Shown piece by piece: positions 1 to 8,570 of a DNA stretch of 64,000 nucleotides (the stretch's first letter is position 1; the number at the start of each line of letters is the position of its first letter). The translations under genes were made by a program, and so were the position numbers. Origin of the DNA: Actinacidiphila acididurans. GTDB lineage: Bacteria > Actinomycetota > Actinomycetes > Streptomycetales > Streptomycetaceae. The stretch spans positions 1-64,000 of the forward strand of contig NZ_JADKYB010000021.1 in the NCBI RefSeq assembly GCF_016918855.1. The letters run 5' to 3'. Below the pieces are notes generated by a model. It saw only the letters and a program-made list of their open reading frames with translations, did not search any database and had not been told where the DNA came from.

Positions 1-690
1 GGTGGTGGGGAGGGAGGGGGAGGGGGCCCCACCCCCCGAGGTGCTCGAGCCGGTCAGGACGCCCAGGTCACCCAGCCTGCTGAGATCGCCCAAGTCGCTC
101 GGGCCACCCGTTCCGTCCCGCCCGTCCGACACAGCCGAACCGCTCGCACCAGCCGGGCCGGCGAGACCACCGGCCTCACCCGGGCCGGCGGGCGCACTAC
201 CGGCCTCGCCCGCCTCGTTCCCCCGGGCGCGGTCGCCGTCCGGAAGGGTGGTGGTACCGGAGTTCAGGTTCTGAACGGTCAGGTCCCGCGCGGAGTCCGG
301 GTTCACGTCCTGAACGGACGGAGGGGTCACGTCCGGGGCGGATATGGGGGCCGTGGTGCCGGGACCGGCGGTCGGGGACTCGGCGGGGGCGGCGACGGCG
401 ACTCCGCCGGCGCCGACGGCGGCCATGGCGGCTATGCCGAGGACGGTGGAGCCGCGGCTGACGGCGCGTTGGCGGGGCAGGCGGGTGCGGTCGCGCGAGG
501 TGGCGTCGTGGGCGTCGTCGTCGGCCACGGGAGCGAGGGGCGGCAGGGGGGCCGGGAAGACCGGCGGCCGCGGGGGCTCGGGCAACTCCGGTTCGAGGGT
601 CGCGGTCGGCGCGGCGGGAGTCGGGTCCCAGGCGCCGGCGGGGTCGCCGTCCGGAGGTGCGGGTGCGTAGGCAGACTGGTTCGACGCCAC
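1..690 (-). CDS. Membrane-anchored envelope protein, C-terminus off the window
   Basis: Open from a GTG at 690 to the window edge (230 codons, no stop), so the 3' end is missing. The start is fixed by an AAGGAG at 701-706, ten bases upstream. The visible protein has a Pro/Ala-rich cytoplasmic N-terminus (begins MASNQSAYAPAPP), one hydrophobic helix around residues 92-115 (GIAAMAAVGAGG) and then a Gly/Ser/Pro/Asp-rich low-complexity outer segment. No catalytic domain is reached. The leader contains a c-di-AMP riboswitch (718-848). In Streptomyces such riboswitches are known to control cell-wall hydrolases (Rpf, NlpC/P60, M23, lytic transglycosylases), so a C-terminal peptidoglycan-hydrolase domain is the best guess. 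That is inference from the leader, not from the protein. Confidence 0.7.
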   Translation of the reverse strand, partial: MASNQSAYAPAPPDGDPAGAWDPTPAAPTATLEPELPEPPRPPVFPAPLPPLAPVADDDAHDATSRDRTRLPRQRAVSRGSTVLGIAAMAAVGAGGVAVAAPAESPTAGPGTTAPISAPDVTPPSVQDVNPDSARDLTVQNLNSGTTTLPDGDRARGNEAGEAGSAPAGPGEAGGLAGPAGASGSAVSDGRDGTGGPSDLGDLSRLGDLGVLTGSSTSGGGAPSPSLPTT

Positions 691-717
691 TGCGGGCGCA
701 CTCCTTTCCTTCCCTTT

Positions 718-848
718 CGCCTACCGGGTTAGCTGACGGGTTCGGAGGAAGAAGGTCTCCTACGGGCCGCGGCGCTGCCGCCCGATTCACCCCTGTTCTG
801 TTGGTTCCCCGGTTCCCGCGCACGGGATTCGGCAAGCGCACGGTACCG
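718..848 (-). promoter_or_regulatory. c-di-AMP riboswitch (ydaO/yuaA type)
   Basis: Read on the minus strand, the leader of the partial gene at 1-690 carries the conserved ydaO blocks in the right order: CGCUUGCCGAAUCCCG (838 downward), GGGGUGAAUCGGG near 796, and CGAACCCGUCAGCUAACCC near 741-723. The closing P1 helix pairs CGCUUGCC (838-831) with GGUAGGCG (725-718), eight pairs including wobbles. The family binds cyclic di-AMP and usually switches expression off when ligand is high. In actinomycetes it precedes cell-wall remodelling enzymes. The motif match is strong; the direction of control is from family knowledge. Confidence 0.92.
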
Positions 849-1241
849 CCGGAAAGGGCGGTGACGACCGCGCTGCGTTATCGAACGTTAATAGAGCCCG
901 ACGTGTTTTCCAAGCCGAATCGAAGAGTTGGCGGCGGGAACCAATCGGGCGGGAGGCGCGTAGCAGGGATAAAGCAGGCAGGAGACGTGGCCGGGCAGCG
1001 ATGTGAGCGTGTGTCAGTTGTTACGCGAGGGACGCCGCGGTGACTACGGTGCGTGAATGGATGGTTGCGGGCAGGCCGGTTTCGGGTAGGTGGGGCGGTT
1101 TGGCGGGGTCGGGCGCCACCGGTATGGACCTCTGCCAATACGGGAACCGCTTGGCAGGTCAGGGGTGGTGGTCGCAGGATGAACACGCCTCGCAGATTGT
1201 CATGCACGCGACCGTCTGATCGCCCGTGAGAGGGAGTCATC
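849..1241. other. Divergent intergenic region between riboswitch leader and amidase
   Basis: About 390 bases separate the minus-strand riboswitch from the plus-strand amidase. The stretch must hold both promoters. I see a relatively AT-rich patch at about 880-910 but no confident operator, and no second ydaO element on the plus strand. No gene is supported here. Confidence 0.5.
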
Positions 1242-2000
1242 GTGGAACGTTCCCGCCATCAGCAACTCCCGTCCGTCCAGCCGTCGTCAGGCCGACCCGG
1301 CACCCGTTCCGGCCAGACCGGCGCCGCCGGCGACACCGACCCGCACCCGACCGGCCGCCGTACACCCGCCTCCGCGCCGGCCCCCGCACCCGACCCCGCC
1401 CCCGCCACCACCCGCCGTACGATCCTGCGCGGCGGGCTCGCGCTCGGCGCCGCGGCCGGGGCGGCCCTGACCGGTGACCTCTGGACCGGGCAGGGCACAG
1501 CGGCCGCCGCCACCGTCGACTACCCGTCGGCGATCTGGGCCCCGGCCAGCACCGCGAACTACACCGCCGCCAGCCGCCCTTCGACGTATCCGATCAACCT
1601 CGTGGTGATTCACGTCACCCAGGAAACCTTCGCCGACACCATCTCCCTCTTCCAGGACCCGGCGCACGCCGCCTGCGCGCACTACGTGGTCCGGTCCGCG
1701 GACGGCGCCATCGACCAGTGCGTACGGGAGCACGACATCGCCTGGCACGCCGGGAACTGGGACTACAACACCCGCAGCATCGGCATCGAGCACGAGGGCT
1801 GGGTGGACCAGCCGGCGTACTTCACCACGGCGATGTACCACGCCTCGGCCGCGCTCACCGCCGCGATCTGCGACAAGTACGGCATCCCCAAGGACCGCAA
1901 CCACATCATCGGCCACAGCCAAGTGCCCGGCACCGACCACACCGACCCCGGCCCCAACTGGGACTGGGTCCGCTACATACGCCTGGTCAACGGCACCTGA
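1242..2000 (+). CDS. Tat-exported N-acetylmuramoyl-L-alanine amidase (Amidase_2/PGRP)
   Basis: A 252-residue protein predicted to cut the bond between MurNAc and the stem peptide of peptidoglycan, outside the cell. The start GTG at 1242 follows GAGGGAG (1230-1236). After a Pro-rich N-terminal stretch there is a twin-arginine signal (TTRRTILRGG, RR at 58-59), a hydrophobic helix, and an Ala-rich cleavage zone near residue 90. The Amidase_2 fold follows: VVIHVTQ holds the first zinc histidine (H124), HAGNWDYNTRSIGIEHEG is the typical central motif, and GHSQVPGTDHTDPGPNW near the C-terminus supplies the second zinc histidine and downstream acidic ligand. It stands alone as a transcription unit. 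Family assignment is secure; its physiological role (growth, spore germination or defence) is not visible. Confidence 0.9.
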   Translation: MERSRHQQLPSVQPSSGRPGTRSGQTGAAGDTDPHPTGRRTPASAPAPAPDPAPATTRRTILRGGLALGAAAGAALTGDLWTGQGTAAAATVDYPSAIWAPASTANYTAASRPSTYPINLVVIHVTQETFADTISLFQDPAHAACAHYVVRSADGAIDQCVREHDIAWHAGNWDYNTRSIGIEHEGWVDQPAYFTTAMYHASAALTAAICDKYGIPKDRNHIIGHSQVPGTDHTDPGPNWDWVRYIRLVNGT

Positions 2001-2148
2001 CCGGCACCCCGTTCGCACCCCGGCGCCCCGTTCGCACCCGGCGCCCCGTCCACGCCCCGCCCCCGATCCGCATCCGACACCCGATCGGCACCCCCGCACC
2101 CGCACCCGGAACCCCGCGCACACCCCCCGTCACCCCAGAAGTGAGCGC

Positions 2149-2751
2149 TCACCCCGTCCCCTCCGGCAACGGAAACATCACGCTCAGCCGCGGCAGCCTC
2201 CGTGCGGCCTCCGGTTCGTCGAGCACGCTCCAGCGCGAACCGGAGGGCGCCGTCGGGCGCAGCCGGTAGGGCCGGTCGGAGTCGAGCAGCACGGTGGTGG
2301 CGGCGTGGAAGGAGTCGCCGTCGTCGGTGGCGCCGGTCACCGTTTCGAACGCCTCGGGCGCCAGGTAGCTCAGCGATTCCCACTCGGGCCAGTCCTCGCC
2401 CCAGGCCGCCCGCGGCAGGCCGCTCAGCCGCAGCACCTCGGGCGCGTACGCGAGGGCGTCCGGGTCGTGCACCACGGACTCGAAGACCGGCCGGCCCAGG
2501 CCGATCATCCACCGCTGGAAGTAGCAGAAGGTGTCGTCGGAGCACCAGCCGCCGAAGACCCGGTCGGCGGCGGCCCACAGGTTCCAGCTGAACGCCTGGT
2601 CGGTGACGTGTTCCAGACACGCCTGGAAGTGCACGATCCCGTCCGGGGGCAGCCGGGTCAGTGCGTCGCGCAGCCACGCGTCCCGTTTGTCACCCCTGAG
2701 CCCTTGCCGCCGGCACTCCGCGATGAGCGTCCAGAAGGGATCGGTGTCCAT
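2149..2751 (-). CDS. DUF4240 domain protein
   Basis: A 200-residue soluble protein. The N-terminal 120 residues match the DUF4240 pattern: MDTDPFWTLI at the start, then SWNLWAAADRVFGG and CSDDTFCYFQRWMIG (70-84), where Trp, Asp and the CSDD segment are the family hallmarks. No signal peptide or membrane helix. The function of DUF4240 is not known; members are scattered singly in actinomycete genomes, often near other small solo genes, as here. It is convergent with the amidase gene (148 bases apart) and divergent from nothing obvious. Family recognition is good, function unknown. Confidence 0.8.
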   Translation of the reverse strand: MDTDPFWTLIAECRRQGLRGDKRDAWLRDALTRLPPDGIVHFQACLEHVTDQAFSWNLWAAADRVFGGWCSDDTFCYFQRWMIGLGRPVFESVVHDPDALAYAPEVLRLSGLPRAAWGEDWPEWESLSYLAPEAFETVTGATDDGDSFHAATTVLLDSDRPYRLRPTAPSGSRWSVLDEPEAARRLPRLSVMFPLPEGTG

Positions 2752-2867
2752 ACCGGGACTATGCCAGGGGCCAGCACCGATGGGCCCGCTATTTCACGTC
2801 GCGGATGCGGCACCCGGCCGAAGGACAGGTTACGGCCGGGCCCGCACCACGACACCGGACATCAGGG

Positions 2868-4172
2868 TCAGGACGCCGGCCCCGTCCAGTCCGCCGGTAC
2901 GTGCCCGAGCCGCACCCGCTGCGGGTGGTCGCCGACGGCGACGGAGGCCGCCTTCTGCCCCGTCGCGAAGTCGATCGCGGTCACCTGGTCGGCGCCGGCC
3001 TCGGAGATCACGCAGTCCTTGCCGTCGCCGCTCACCGTCGCCCAATAGGGGGTGGCGGCCGGGATCAGCGGCCCCTCCTGGAGGGTGGCCCGGTCCACCA
3101 CGGTGGCGTAGTTGTCCATGGTGCCGGCCACGCACAGCTTGGTGCCGGCCGGGTTCATCGACAGGCCGTGGTGGCGGGAGTCGTTGATCCAGGTGGTCCG
3201 GTCGGGGTTGGTGGCCGGATTGCCCGGCAGGGTCTTGATCCGGGTGATGCGGTCGGACGCGATGTCGTACTCGATGAAGCCGTTGAAGAAGGAGACCTGG
3301 AAGTAGAGCGTGGACTCGTCGGGGCTGAAGGCGGCCGGGCGGATGGCGTTGGACAGGTCGCTGCGGCCGGCCGCGTCCAGCCGGGAGCGCATGTCGATGG
3401 TGCGGACCGGCTGGTAGGTGTGCGCGTCCACGATCGTGATGTGCCGGTCGCCCTTGGTCCAGTCCCAGATCGGGTCGTCGAGGGCGGTTTCGACGTTGCC
3501 GATGGACATGTCCCAGATGTAACGGCCGTCCTTGGTGAAGTAGTTCTCGTGCGGCTCGTCGCCGGTGCCGAAGGACCCGAGTTGCTGCCCGGTGTTGATG
3601 TCCAGGACGTGCACGGTACGGGCGGTGGACGCCGAGACCGCGATCCGGGTGCCGTCGGGCGAGACGGCCATGTGGTCGGAGCGGTAACCGGCCACGGGGA
3701 AGCGCCAGTTGAGGTGCCCGGTGGCCAGGTCGATGGAGACGACGTCGGCGAAGCTGGGCCGGGAGGCGACCACCGACTTCCCGTCGGGCGTGGTGTACAT
3801 GTCGTCCACGAACTGGTCGTGGCCCTCGCCGACACCGTTGCGGATGCCGAGGAAGAAGGCGAGCTTGACCGGGTCGAGGTAGATCTCCGCGAGCCGCTGG
3901 GCCTTGTCCGGGATCATGTTGATCCGGGCGATCCGGGCGAAGTCCCCGCTGGATTTGATGACATCGGCGGTGCCGTCCCAGTTGTTGCCGACGAGCAGCA
4001 CCTCGCGCAGGTCGGTCGCACTGACGGCGGTGGCTGCGTTTGCTGGGCGGTGGGCGGTGGCCCCGGCGGGAGCGGCCGTGGCGGCCACCACGGCGACAGC
4101 GGCGGCGAGCAGGGCGAGGCTGCGCGGGCCGCGGCGGGCGCGCGGACGGGACGTGATCGGCACGGTCGGCAC
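2868..4172 (-). CDS. Secreted YncE-like beta-propeller protein
   Basis: A 434-residue exported protein starting at a GTG (4172) with AAGGAG six bases upstream. Residues 1-39 form a signal peptide (RR, hydrophobic core, ATA cleavage). The rest is a repeated WD/YVTN-type propeller: successive blades read DHMAVSPDGTRIAVS, VHVLDINTGQQLGSF, IRPAAFSPDESTLYFQ and YATVVDRATLQEG, ending VTAIDFATGQKAASV. These SPDG and D-x-x-T-G blade motifs are typical of the YncE / cytochrome D1 / lactonase-like propeller superfamily. No catalytic residues can be assigned, so it could be a binding scaffold or a lactonase-like enzyme. It is a single-gene unit. Confidence 0.8.
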   Translation of the reverse strand: MPTVPITSRPRARRGPRSLALLAAAVAVVAATAAPAGATAHRPANAATAVSATDLREVLLVGNNWDGTADVIKSSGDFARIARINMIPDKAQRLAEIYLDPVKLAFFLGIRNGVGEGHDQFVDDMYTTPDGKSVVASRPSFADVVSIDLATGHLNWRFPVAGYRSDHMAVSPDGTRIAVSASTARTVHVLDINTGQQLGSFGTGDEPHENYFTKDGRYIWDMSIGNVETALDDPIWDWTKGDRHITIVDAHTYQPVRTIDMRSRLDAAGRSDLSNAIRPAAFSPDESTLYFQVSFFNGFIEYDIASDRITRIKTLPGNPATNPDRTTWINDSRHHGLSMNPAGTKLCVAGTMDNYATVVDRATLQEGPLIPAATPYWATVSGDGKDCVISEAGADQVTAIDFATGQKAASVAVGDHPQRVRLGHVPADWTGPAS

Positions 4173-4184
4173 GGTCGGCTCCTT

Positions 4185-4546
4185 GGCGTACGAGGGGGGA
4201 GGCGGCGGGTGTCACCTTGCGCCCCCGCGGGCACGGTTGACAGGTACGCGGTCACCAAGCCCCGGGGCCGTCGTTGTACGCGGGCCACAACGGCCGCCTG
4301 CCGCACGGCATCCGGGCGCGGCGGTACGTACGGCGGGAGGCGGCACGGTACGGACGGCGGTACGGGGGTACGGCGCCGGTGGTACGGCGGTACGCGCACG
4401 CCGGCGCGAAGGCGTACGGGCCGCCCGTACGCGACACGTACGCGACACGTACGCGCGGGCGCCGCGTCCGTACTGGCCCGCACGGGAACGGCGGCACCAG
4501 GGACGGCCGTACGACCGGGCCGGCGCGCGAGGGAGGGCGGTTGACG
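4185..4546. repeat. GTACG-rich intergenic repeat region
   Basis: This spacer between the propeller gene and the PucR gene is crowded with GTACG-type words (GTACGCG, CGTACGG, GGTACGG), about twenty between 4250 and 4520, including the near-tandem pair CGCGACACGTACGCGACACG around 4430-4455. They look like short, degenerate and palindrome-based repeats. Similar runs occur at 6990-7290 and 52905-53035. No credible gene lies in it; promoters for both neighbours must be inside. Confidence 0.55.
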
Positions 4547-6142
4547 ATGACGCACCTGGACCACCGGCACAACCCGAACGGTTCGGGCAGGCCGCAGGAC
4601 GGGAACAGGTCGGGCCGCCCCGGCATCCCGCCTGGCCTCGATGACCGGGACGGCCCGAACAACGGGAACGGCCCAGCCAACCCAGTCGCCCCCAACGACC
4701 TGAACGGCGCGAACAACGGGAGCGGCTCCGACAACCCGGCCGCGCTCGGCAGCCCGAGCGACATCGAGAGCCCGAGCGCCCTTGACAAGCCCATCGGTCC
4801 GGAAGTCCCGGCCACCCCCGGCAAGCGGAACCGGCCGAACAACCGGAACAGCCCCCACAACCCGAGCGCCCCCGACAGCCCAACCCGTCCCGAAGCCGCC
4901 CCCGATCCCCCCGGCCCGCCCCACCCCGTCGCCAAAACCCCGCACCGCGCCCTCGCCGACGTCCTGCATTCCATGATCACCGACCCCTCCGTCGTGGACG
5001 AGGTCGTGGCCGCCGCGCGGACCTCGCCGGAGGTGGCCCGGCTGCCGGTGGCCGAGAACCGTCGGCACGTACGGGTGCTGCTGGCGGCCGGGCTGACGAC
5101 GTTCGAGCGGGCCTACGAAGGAGCCGGCGCTTCCGGGGACAGGGGCGAGCCGGTCGAGGAGGATCCGCGGGCGGCACTGCTGGGGGCCGACCGCGCGGTG
5201 CAGGGCGTGCCGTTGACCGGGCTGCTGCGCGGGGTGCAGGCCGGGCGGCGGCGGGCGCTGGAGATCGGGGTGGCGCGGGGGCGGTCGGCCGGGGTGCCCG
5301 ACGCGGTGCTGCTGGACGCGATGCTGCACTTCGACCGGCACGCCTCCGCCATGGAACGGCAGGTGATCGAGGGGTATCACACCGCCGAGCTGGAGCTGGC
5401 CCGCACGGCGCGGGACGCCCGTACACAGGTGCTGCGGCGGTTGCTGCACGGCGATCCGGCGGTGCACCCGGGCGCGGAGGAGGTGCTGGGGGCCGGGCTC
5501 CATCCGGACGTGCGGTATCACTGCGTGCTGTCGGACGTGGCCGGGCCGGTGCAGGCGCACGCGCTGGAGCGCCGGCTGACCGTGCCCGGCGGGCTGTTCG
5601 GCCTGGTCGACGGCCGGCTGGCCGGGCTGACCCCGCGGTTGCCGGCGCAGTTGGACCCGGACGGCCCGCTGCTGGTGGTCTCCCCCGCGCTGACGCTGGC
5701 CGAGGTGCCGGCCGTGTATCCGTTGTGCGAGCGGGCGTTACGGGCGGCGGACGCGGCGGGGCTGCGCGGCCCGCACCACCTGACCGATCTGGCCGCCGAG
5801 ACCGCGCTGGCCGCGCAGCCCGACCTGGCCCGGCTGCTGGCCGACCGCCTGCTCGGCGCTCTCGACCCGGCCGACGGCTTCCACCGCGAACTCGCCCTGA
5901 CCGCCCTGGCCTACCTCGACCACGACCGGCGGCTGGACCGTACGGCCGCGGCGCTGCACGTCCACCCCAACACCGTCCGCTACCGCCTGGCCAAGCTCGC
6001 CCGCGCCACCGGTGCCGCGCTGGACCCGCCCGCCCCGGCCGGCCCGGACGGCGGCGCCCCCGCCACGGGCCCGGCCGCCGGTTCCGCCGTGCCCGGCACC
6101 CTGCGCTGGTGGTGGGCGCTGCGCACCTGGCTGGAGGGCTGA
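4547..6142 (+). CDS. PucR-family transcriptional regulator
   Basis: A 531-residue regulator. I place the start at ATG 4547 because GGGAGG (4531-4536) precedes it; a TTG at 4541 is the alternative. Residues 1-130 are an unusual Asn/Pro/Gly-rich low-complexity tail. The middle resembles the CdaR/PucR GGDEF-like sensory region. The C-terminus (about 448-490) holds the PucR-type helix-turn-helix: TAAALHVHPNTVRYRLAKLA. Such proteins activate catabolic or developmental genes in response to metabolites, but no target is evident. A rare TTA leucine codon lies at 5738-5740, so translation may depend on the bldA tRNA. The upstream spacer is full of GTACG repeats. Confidence 0.85.
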   Translation: MTHLDHRHNPNGSGRPQDGNRSGRPGIPPGLDDRDGPNNGNGPANPVAPNDLNGANNGSGSDNPAALGSPSDIESPSALDKPIGPEVPATPGKRNRPNNRNSPHNPSAPDSPTRPEAAPDPPGPPHPVAKTPHRALADVLHSMITDPSVVDEVVAAARTSPEVARLPVAENRRHVRVLLAAGLTTFERAYEGAGASGDRGEPVEEDPRAALLGADRAVQGVPLTGLLRGVQAGRRRALEIGVARGRSAGVPDAVLLDAMLHFDRHASAMERQVIEGYHTAELELARTARDARTQVLRRLLHGDPAVHPGAEEVLGAGLHPDVRYHCVLSDVAGPVQAHALERRLTVPGGLFGLVDGRLAGLTPRLPAQLDPDGPLLVVSPALTLAEVPAVYPLCERALRAADAAGLRGPHHLTDLAAETALAAQPDLARLLADRLLGALDPADGFHRELALTALAYLDHDRRLDRTAAALHVHPNTVRYRLAKLARATGAALDPPAPAGPDGGAPATGPAAGSAVPGTLRWWWALRTWLEG

Positions 6143-6311
6143 GCCGGGCCCCGCCACAGCCGCCCGCCACGCCCGCCCGCAGGCGCCTGGCATATGCCCC
6201 GATGCGGTCGCTTGCCGGTTTTTATCACGGTCCGGCAAATGTCACTCCGCCTGCGGCCGTTGTGGTGGCATGCTCCCGCTCGCTACACAGTGCGAACCTT
6301 TGGGGGCTGTT

Positions 6312-6935
6312 GTGCCGCATCCGGATGTGCCCGGCAGAGTCTCGGCGCCCGACCGCGAGGACGAGGGGGGCCGCCGGCGGGCCCGGCACGGGACCGGACG
6401 TCCTCCCGGCCGGGGCTCGGCCGGGTCGGCGCTGCGGGCCGGCCTGCTGGGATTCCTCGGCACGCTGGCCGTCGTCGTGGTGGTCGTGGTCGCGGTACGG
6501 GCCGGCGGCGGCGCGCACTCCGGGGGCGGTACGGCGACCCCGGGCGCGAGCCGCGGCTCCTCCCCCGCCACCGCCACGGCACTGCGCGGCTGGTCCTCCG
6601 GCGGCGGCACCACCGCCATGGCCACGCTGTCCCGCGACGTGTCCGCCGTCCAGGACGACTCCTCGGCCGGCGACACCACGAGCATGGGCCAGGACTGCGT
6701 GACCTTCCAGACCGACCTGCGCGCCGCCGAGGTCTACCCGGCCGTCCCCGAAGCGACCGTTCAGGCCCACTGGTCCAAGGCCCTGTCCCTGCTCGCCCAG
6801 GCCGCCGCCGACTGCTCCGACGGCGCCACCACCGGCAATTCCTCGCTGCTGGCCAAGTCCGTGACCGAACTGGGCTCGGGCAGCACCGAATTGGACCTGG
6901 CCACCACCCGCGTCGACGAGCTCGCCGGGAACTGA
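6312..6935 (+). CDS. Single-pass membrane protein of unknown function
   Basis: A 207-residue product begun at GTG 6312 after a GGGGG box at 6302-6306. It has a basic, charged cytoplasmic N-terminus of about 40 residues (GGRRRARHGTGR), one very hydrophobic helix (LLGFLGTLAVVVVVVVAV), a Gly/Ser/Thr-rich linker, and an outer helical domain of about 110 residues containing two cysteines (GQDCVTF and AADCSDG). This layout resembles small envelope proteins common in Streptomyces, but I do not recognise the family. It lies 170 bases downstream of the PucR gene on the same strand. Confidence 0.65.
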   Translation: MPHPDVPGRVSAPDREDEGGRRRARHGTGRPPGRGSAGSALRAGLLGFLGTLAVVVVVVVAVRAGGGAHSGGGTATPGASRGSSPATATALRGWSSGGGTTAMATLSRDVSAVQDDSSAGDTTSMGQDCVTFQTDLRAAEVYPAVPEATVQAHWSKALSLLAQAAADCSDGATTGNSSLLAKSVTELGSGSTELDLATTRVDELAGN

Positions 6936-7289
6936 CCCTCCCGGCGAGGGTTCCGTGACGTGCGGCGCCGCCGCCCGGCTCCGGGGCGGCCCGGGGCCCG
7001 AAGACGGACCGTGCCGGTCCCCGCAGCCGTACAAGCCCACAACCGCAGGAGCCCAGCAGCCGCACGAACCCACGACCGTACGAGCCCCACGGCCCTACGA
7101 GCCCGCGGCCGTACGCTCTCCGCGGTCCACCGGCCGCACGAGCCCACGACCGTGCCGGTCCCCGGCCCCGCAGCGGTACGGGCCCACGACCGTAGGACTC
7201 CCCTTCGTACCGTCCCCGAAGCCGCACAACTCCCGCGGCCCAGCGGTCGTATGGCTTCCGGTCGTACGACCGCTCGCGCGGCGCCCGGT
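6936..7289. repeat. Degenerate intergenic repeat (AGCCCACGACCGTACG type)
   Basis: The 350-base gap between the membrane protein and the ATP-grasp gene is made of imperfect copies of a 15-40 base unit built on CCCACGACCGTACGAGC, most clearly from 7040 to 7200. It is poor in convincing coding features although both strands stay open by chance. It is composition-related to the GTACG clusters at 4250-4520 and 52905-53035. No terminator or gene can be assigned with confidence. Confidence 0.5.
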
Positions 7290-8507
7290 TCAGCCCGCCG
7301 TCGCTGTGGCCTCGCCCCGCACCAAGTGGTCCTCGCGGGGCCTTCGTTGAGGTGCGACCGTGGCCGCCCGGCCGCCGCCGAGATCGGCCAGCGCGCGCAC
7401 GGGACGGTCTTCGGATACCGAGGGCACGGGCGCCGCCGCGACTGCCGGCACCGGAGCGGCAACGGGCCCGCCCGCCGATGCCGCACGTACCACCCGGGCC
7501 GCCTCGACCGCGGCGGGGCTCAGGTCCACGGCGGTCTCGGTGACCGCGATCCGGCCGCCGAGCCGGGGCGCGGGCAGCGGGCCCGCGTCGCCGTGCAGCA
7601 GCAGACGTACCGCGGCCCAGGGCAGGTTGACCCCGGTGAAGGCGGTCTGGAAGACGCCCGCCGACGCCCTCGGGTTGGCCTCCAGCAGCACCGGTTCGCC
7701 GTGCAGGTGCCGCACCTGGACGTTGGACAGGTACGCCAGCCCGAAGTGCGCCACCAGCCGCCGGGCCAGGGCGACCGGGGCCGGGTCGTCCAGGATGTGC
7801 CGGTAGCGGCCCACCTTGGACCGTGCGATGCCGGCCAGCATCCGCCCACCGGGCGCGGACAGGCAGTCCACGCTCACCTCGGGGCCGTCCAGATACGGCA
7901 TCACCAGCAGTTCGGGCACGGCCTCGCCCTCGTCGGCGGCCTGCCGCAGCGCGTCGGCGACCGCGCCCACGGAGGCCACCGGCAGCGGCGGGGCGAGCAG
8001 GTCCCTGACCCGCAGCGGCCCGTCGTCGAGAATCCGGAAGCCGAACGCCGAGTACTCCCCCGCGGGTTTGACGCACACCTTGTCCCCGCCCGCCGCCAGC
8101 TCTTCCACGGCCTCGCGGAAGGAGTCGGCGTCGGTGGCCACCCGCCAGGGCGGTACGGGCACGCCGGCGGCCCGCGCCTCCTCGTACGTACGGCTCTTGT
8201 TCGTCAGGACACGGATCGCCGGGCGCGGCGAGCACATCAGGTGTGTGCCCACTGCGGCGAAGCGTTCCTCCAGGCCGGCGAGCGCGCCCAGGCGTCTGGG
8301 CGGTACCAGCACGTCGATGGCGTGCCGCCGGCAGAAATCCAGTGCGAACTCCGCGTAGTCGGCGTCGCCGACATAGCGGGGTTCGACCTCCCCCACGTCC
8401 CCGGCCGACAGCGCGGGGGCGTCCGGGTCCACGTTGGTGGCGTAGATGCGGACGGCCGTCCCGTCCGGGTTGTCGCGCAGCATCCGCATCACCTGCGTGG
8501 TGGCCAC
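7290..8507 (-). CDS. ATP-grasp domain enzyme
   Basis: At least 405 residues. The central ATP-grasp fold is clear: VLTNKSRTYEEARAAGVPVP, the lysine strand DKVCVKPAGEYSAFGFR, a second strand PELLVMPYLDGPEVSVDCL, and the Mg-binding LLEANPRASAG around residue 270. These enzymes use ATP to ligate a carboxylate to an amine or thiol; the substrate cannot be told. The C-terminal 60 residues are Ala/Pro-rich. The start is uncertain: the first standard start is GTG 8507, but the same frame continues upstream as RIWLSSAG, the expected first beta-strand of the fold, and a good AAGGGGG (8548-8554) is placed for an AUA codon at 8540-8538. The true N-terminus may therefore be non-canonical. Confidence 0.8.
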   Translation of the reverse strand: MATTQVMRMLRDNPDGTAVRIYATNVDPDAPALSAGDVGEVEPRYVGDADYAEFALDFCRRHAIDVLVPPRRLGALAGLEERFAAVGTHLMCSPRPAIRVLTNKSRTYEEARAAGVPVPPWRVATDADSFREAVEELAAGGDKVCVKPAGEYSAFGFRILDDGPLRVRDLLAPPLPVASVGAVADALRQAADEGEAVPELLVMPYLDGPEVSVDCLSAPGGRMLAGIARSKVGRYRHILDDPAPVALARRLVAHFGLAYLSNVQVRHLHGEPVLLEANPRASAGVFQTAFTGVNLPWAAVRLLLHGDAGPLPAPRLGGRIAVTETAVDLSPAAVEAARVVRAASAGGPVAAPVPAVAAAPVPSVSEDRPVRALADLGGGRAATVAPQRRPREDHLVRGEATATAG

Positions 8508-8570
8508 GCCCGCGCTGCTGAGCCAAATCCGTAGTGCTATCGCGGATCCCCCTTGTCAGCTTCCGATCAT

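Noticed and set aside
870..1241. Second ydaO riboswitch, in front of the amidase
   Set aside because: A GCCGAATC and GCGGGAACC resemble parts of the motif, but the GGGGUGAAUC and CAGCUAAC blocks are missing.
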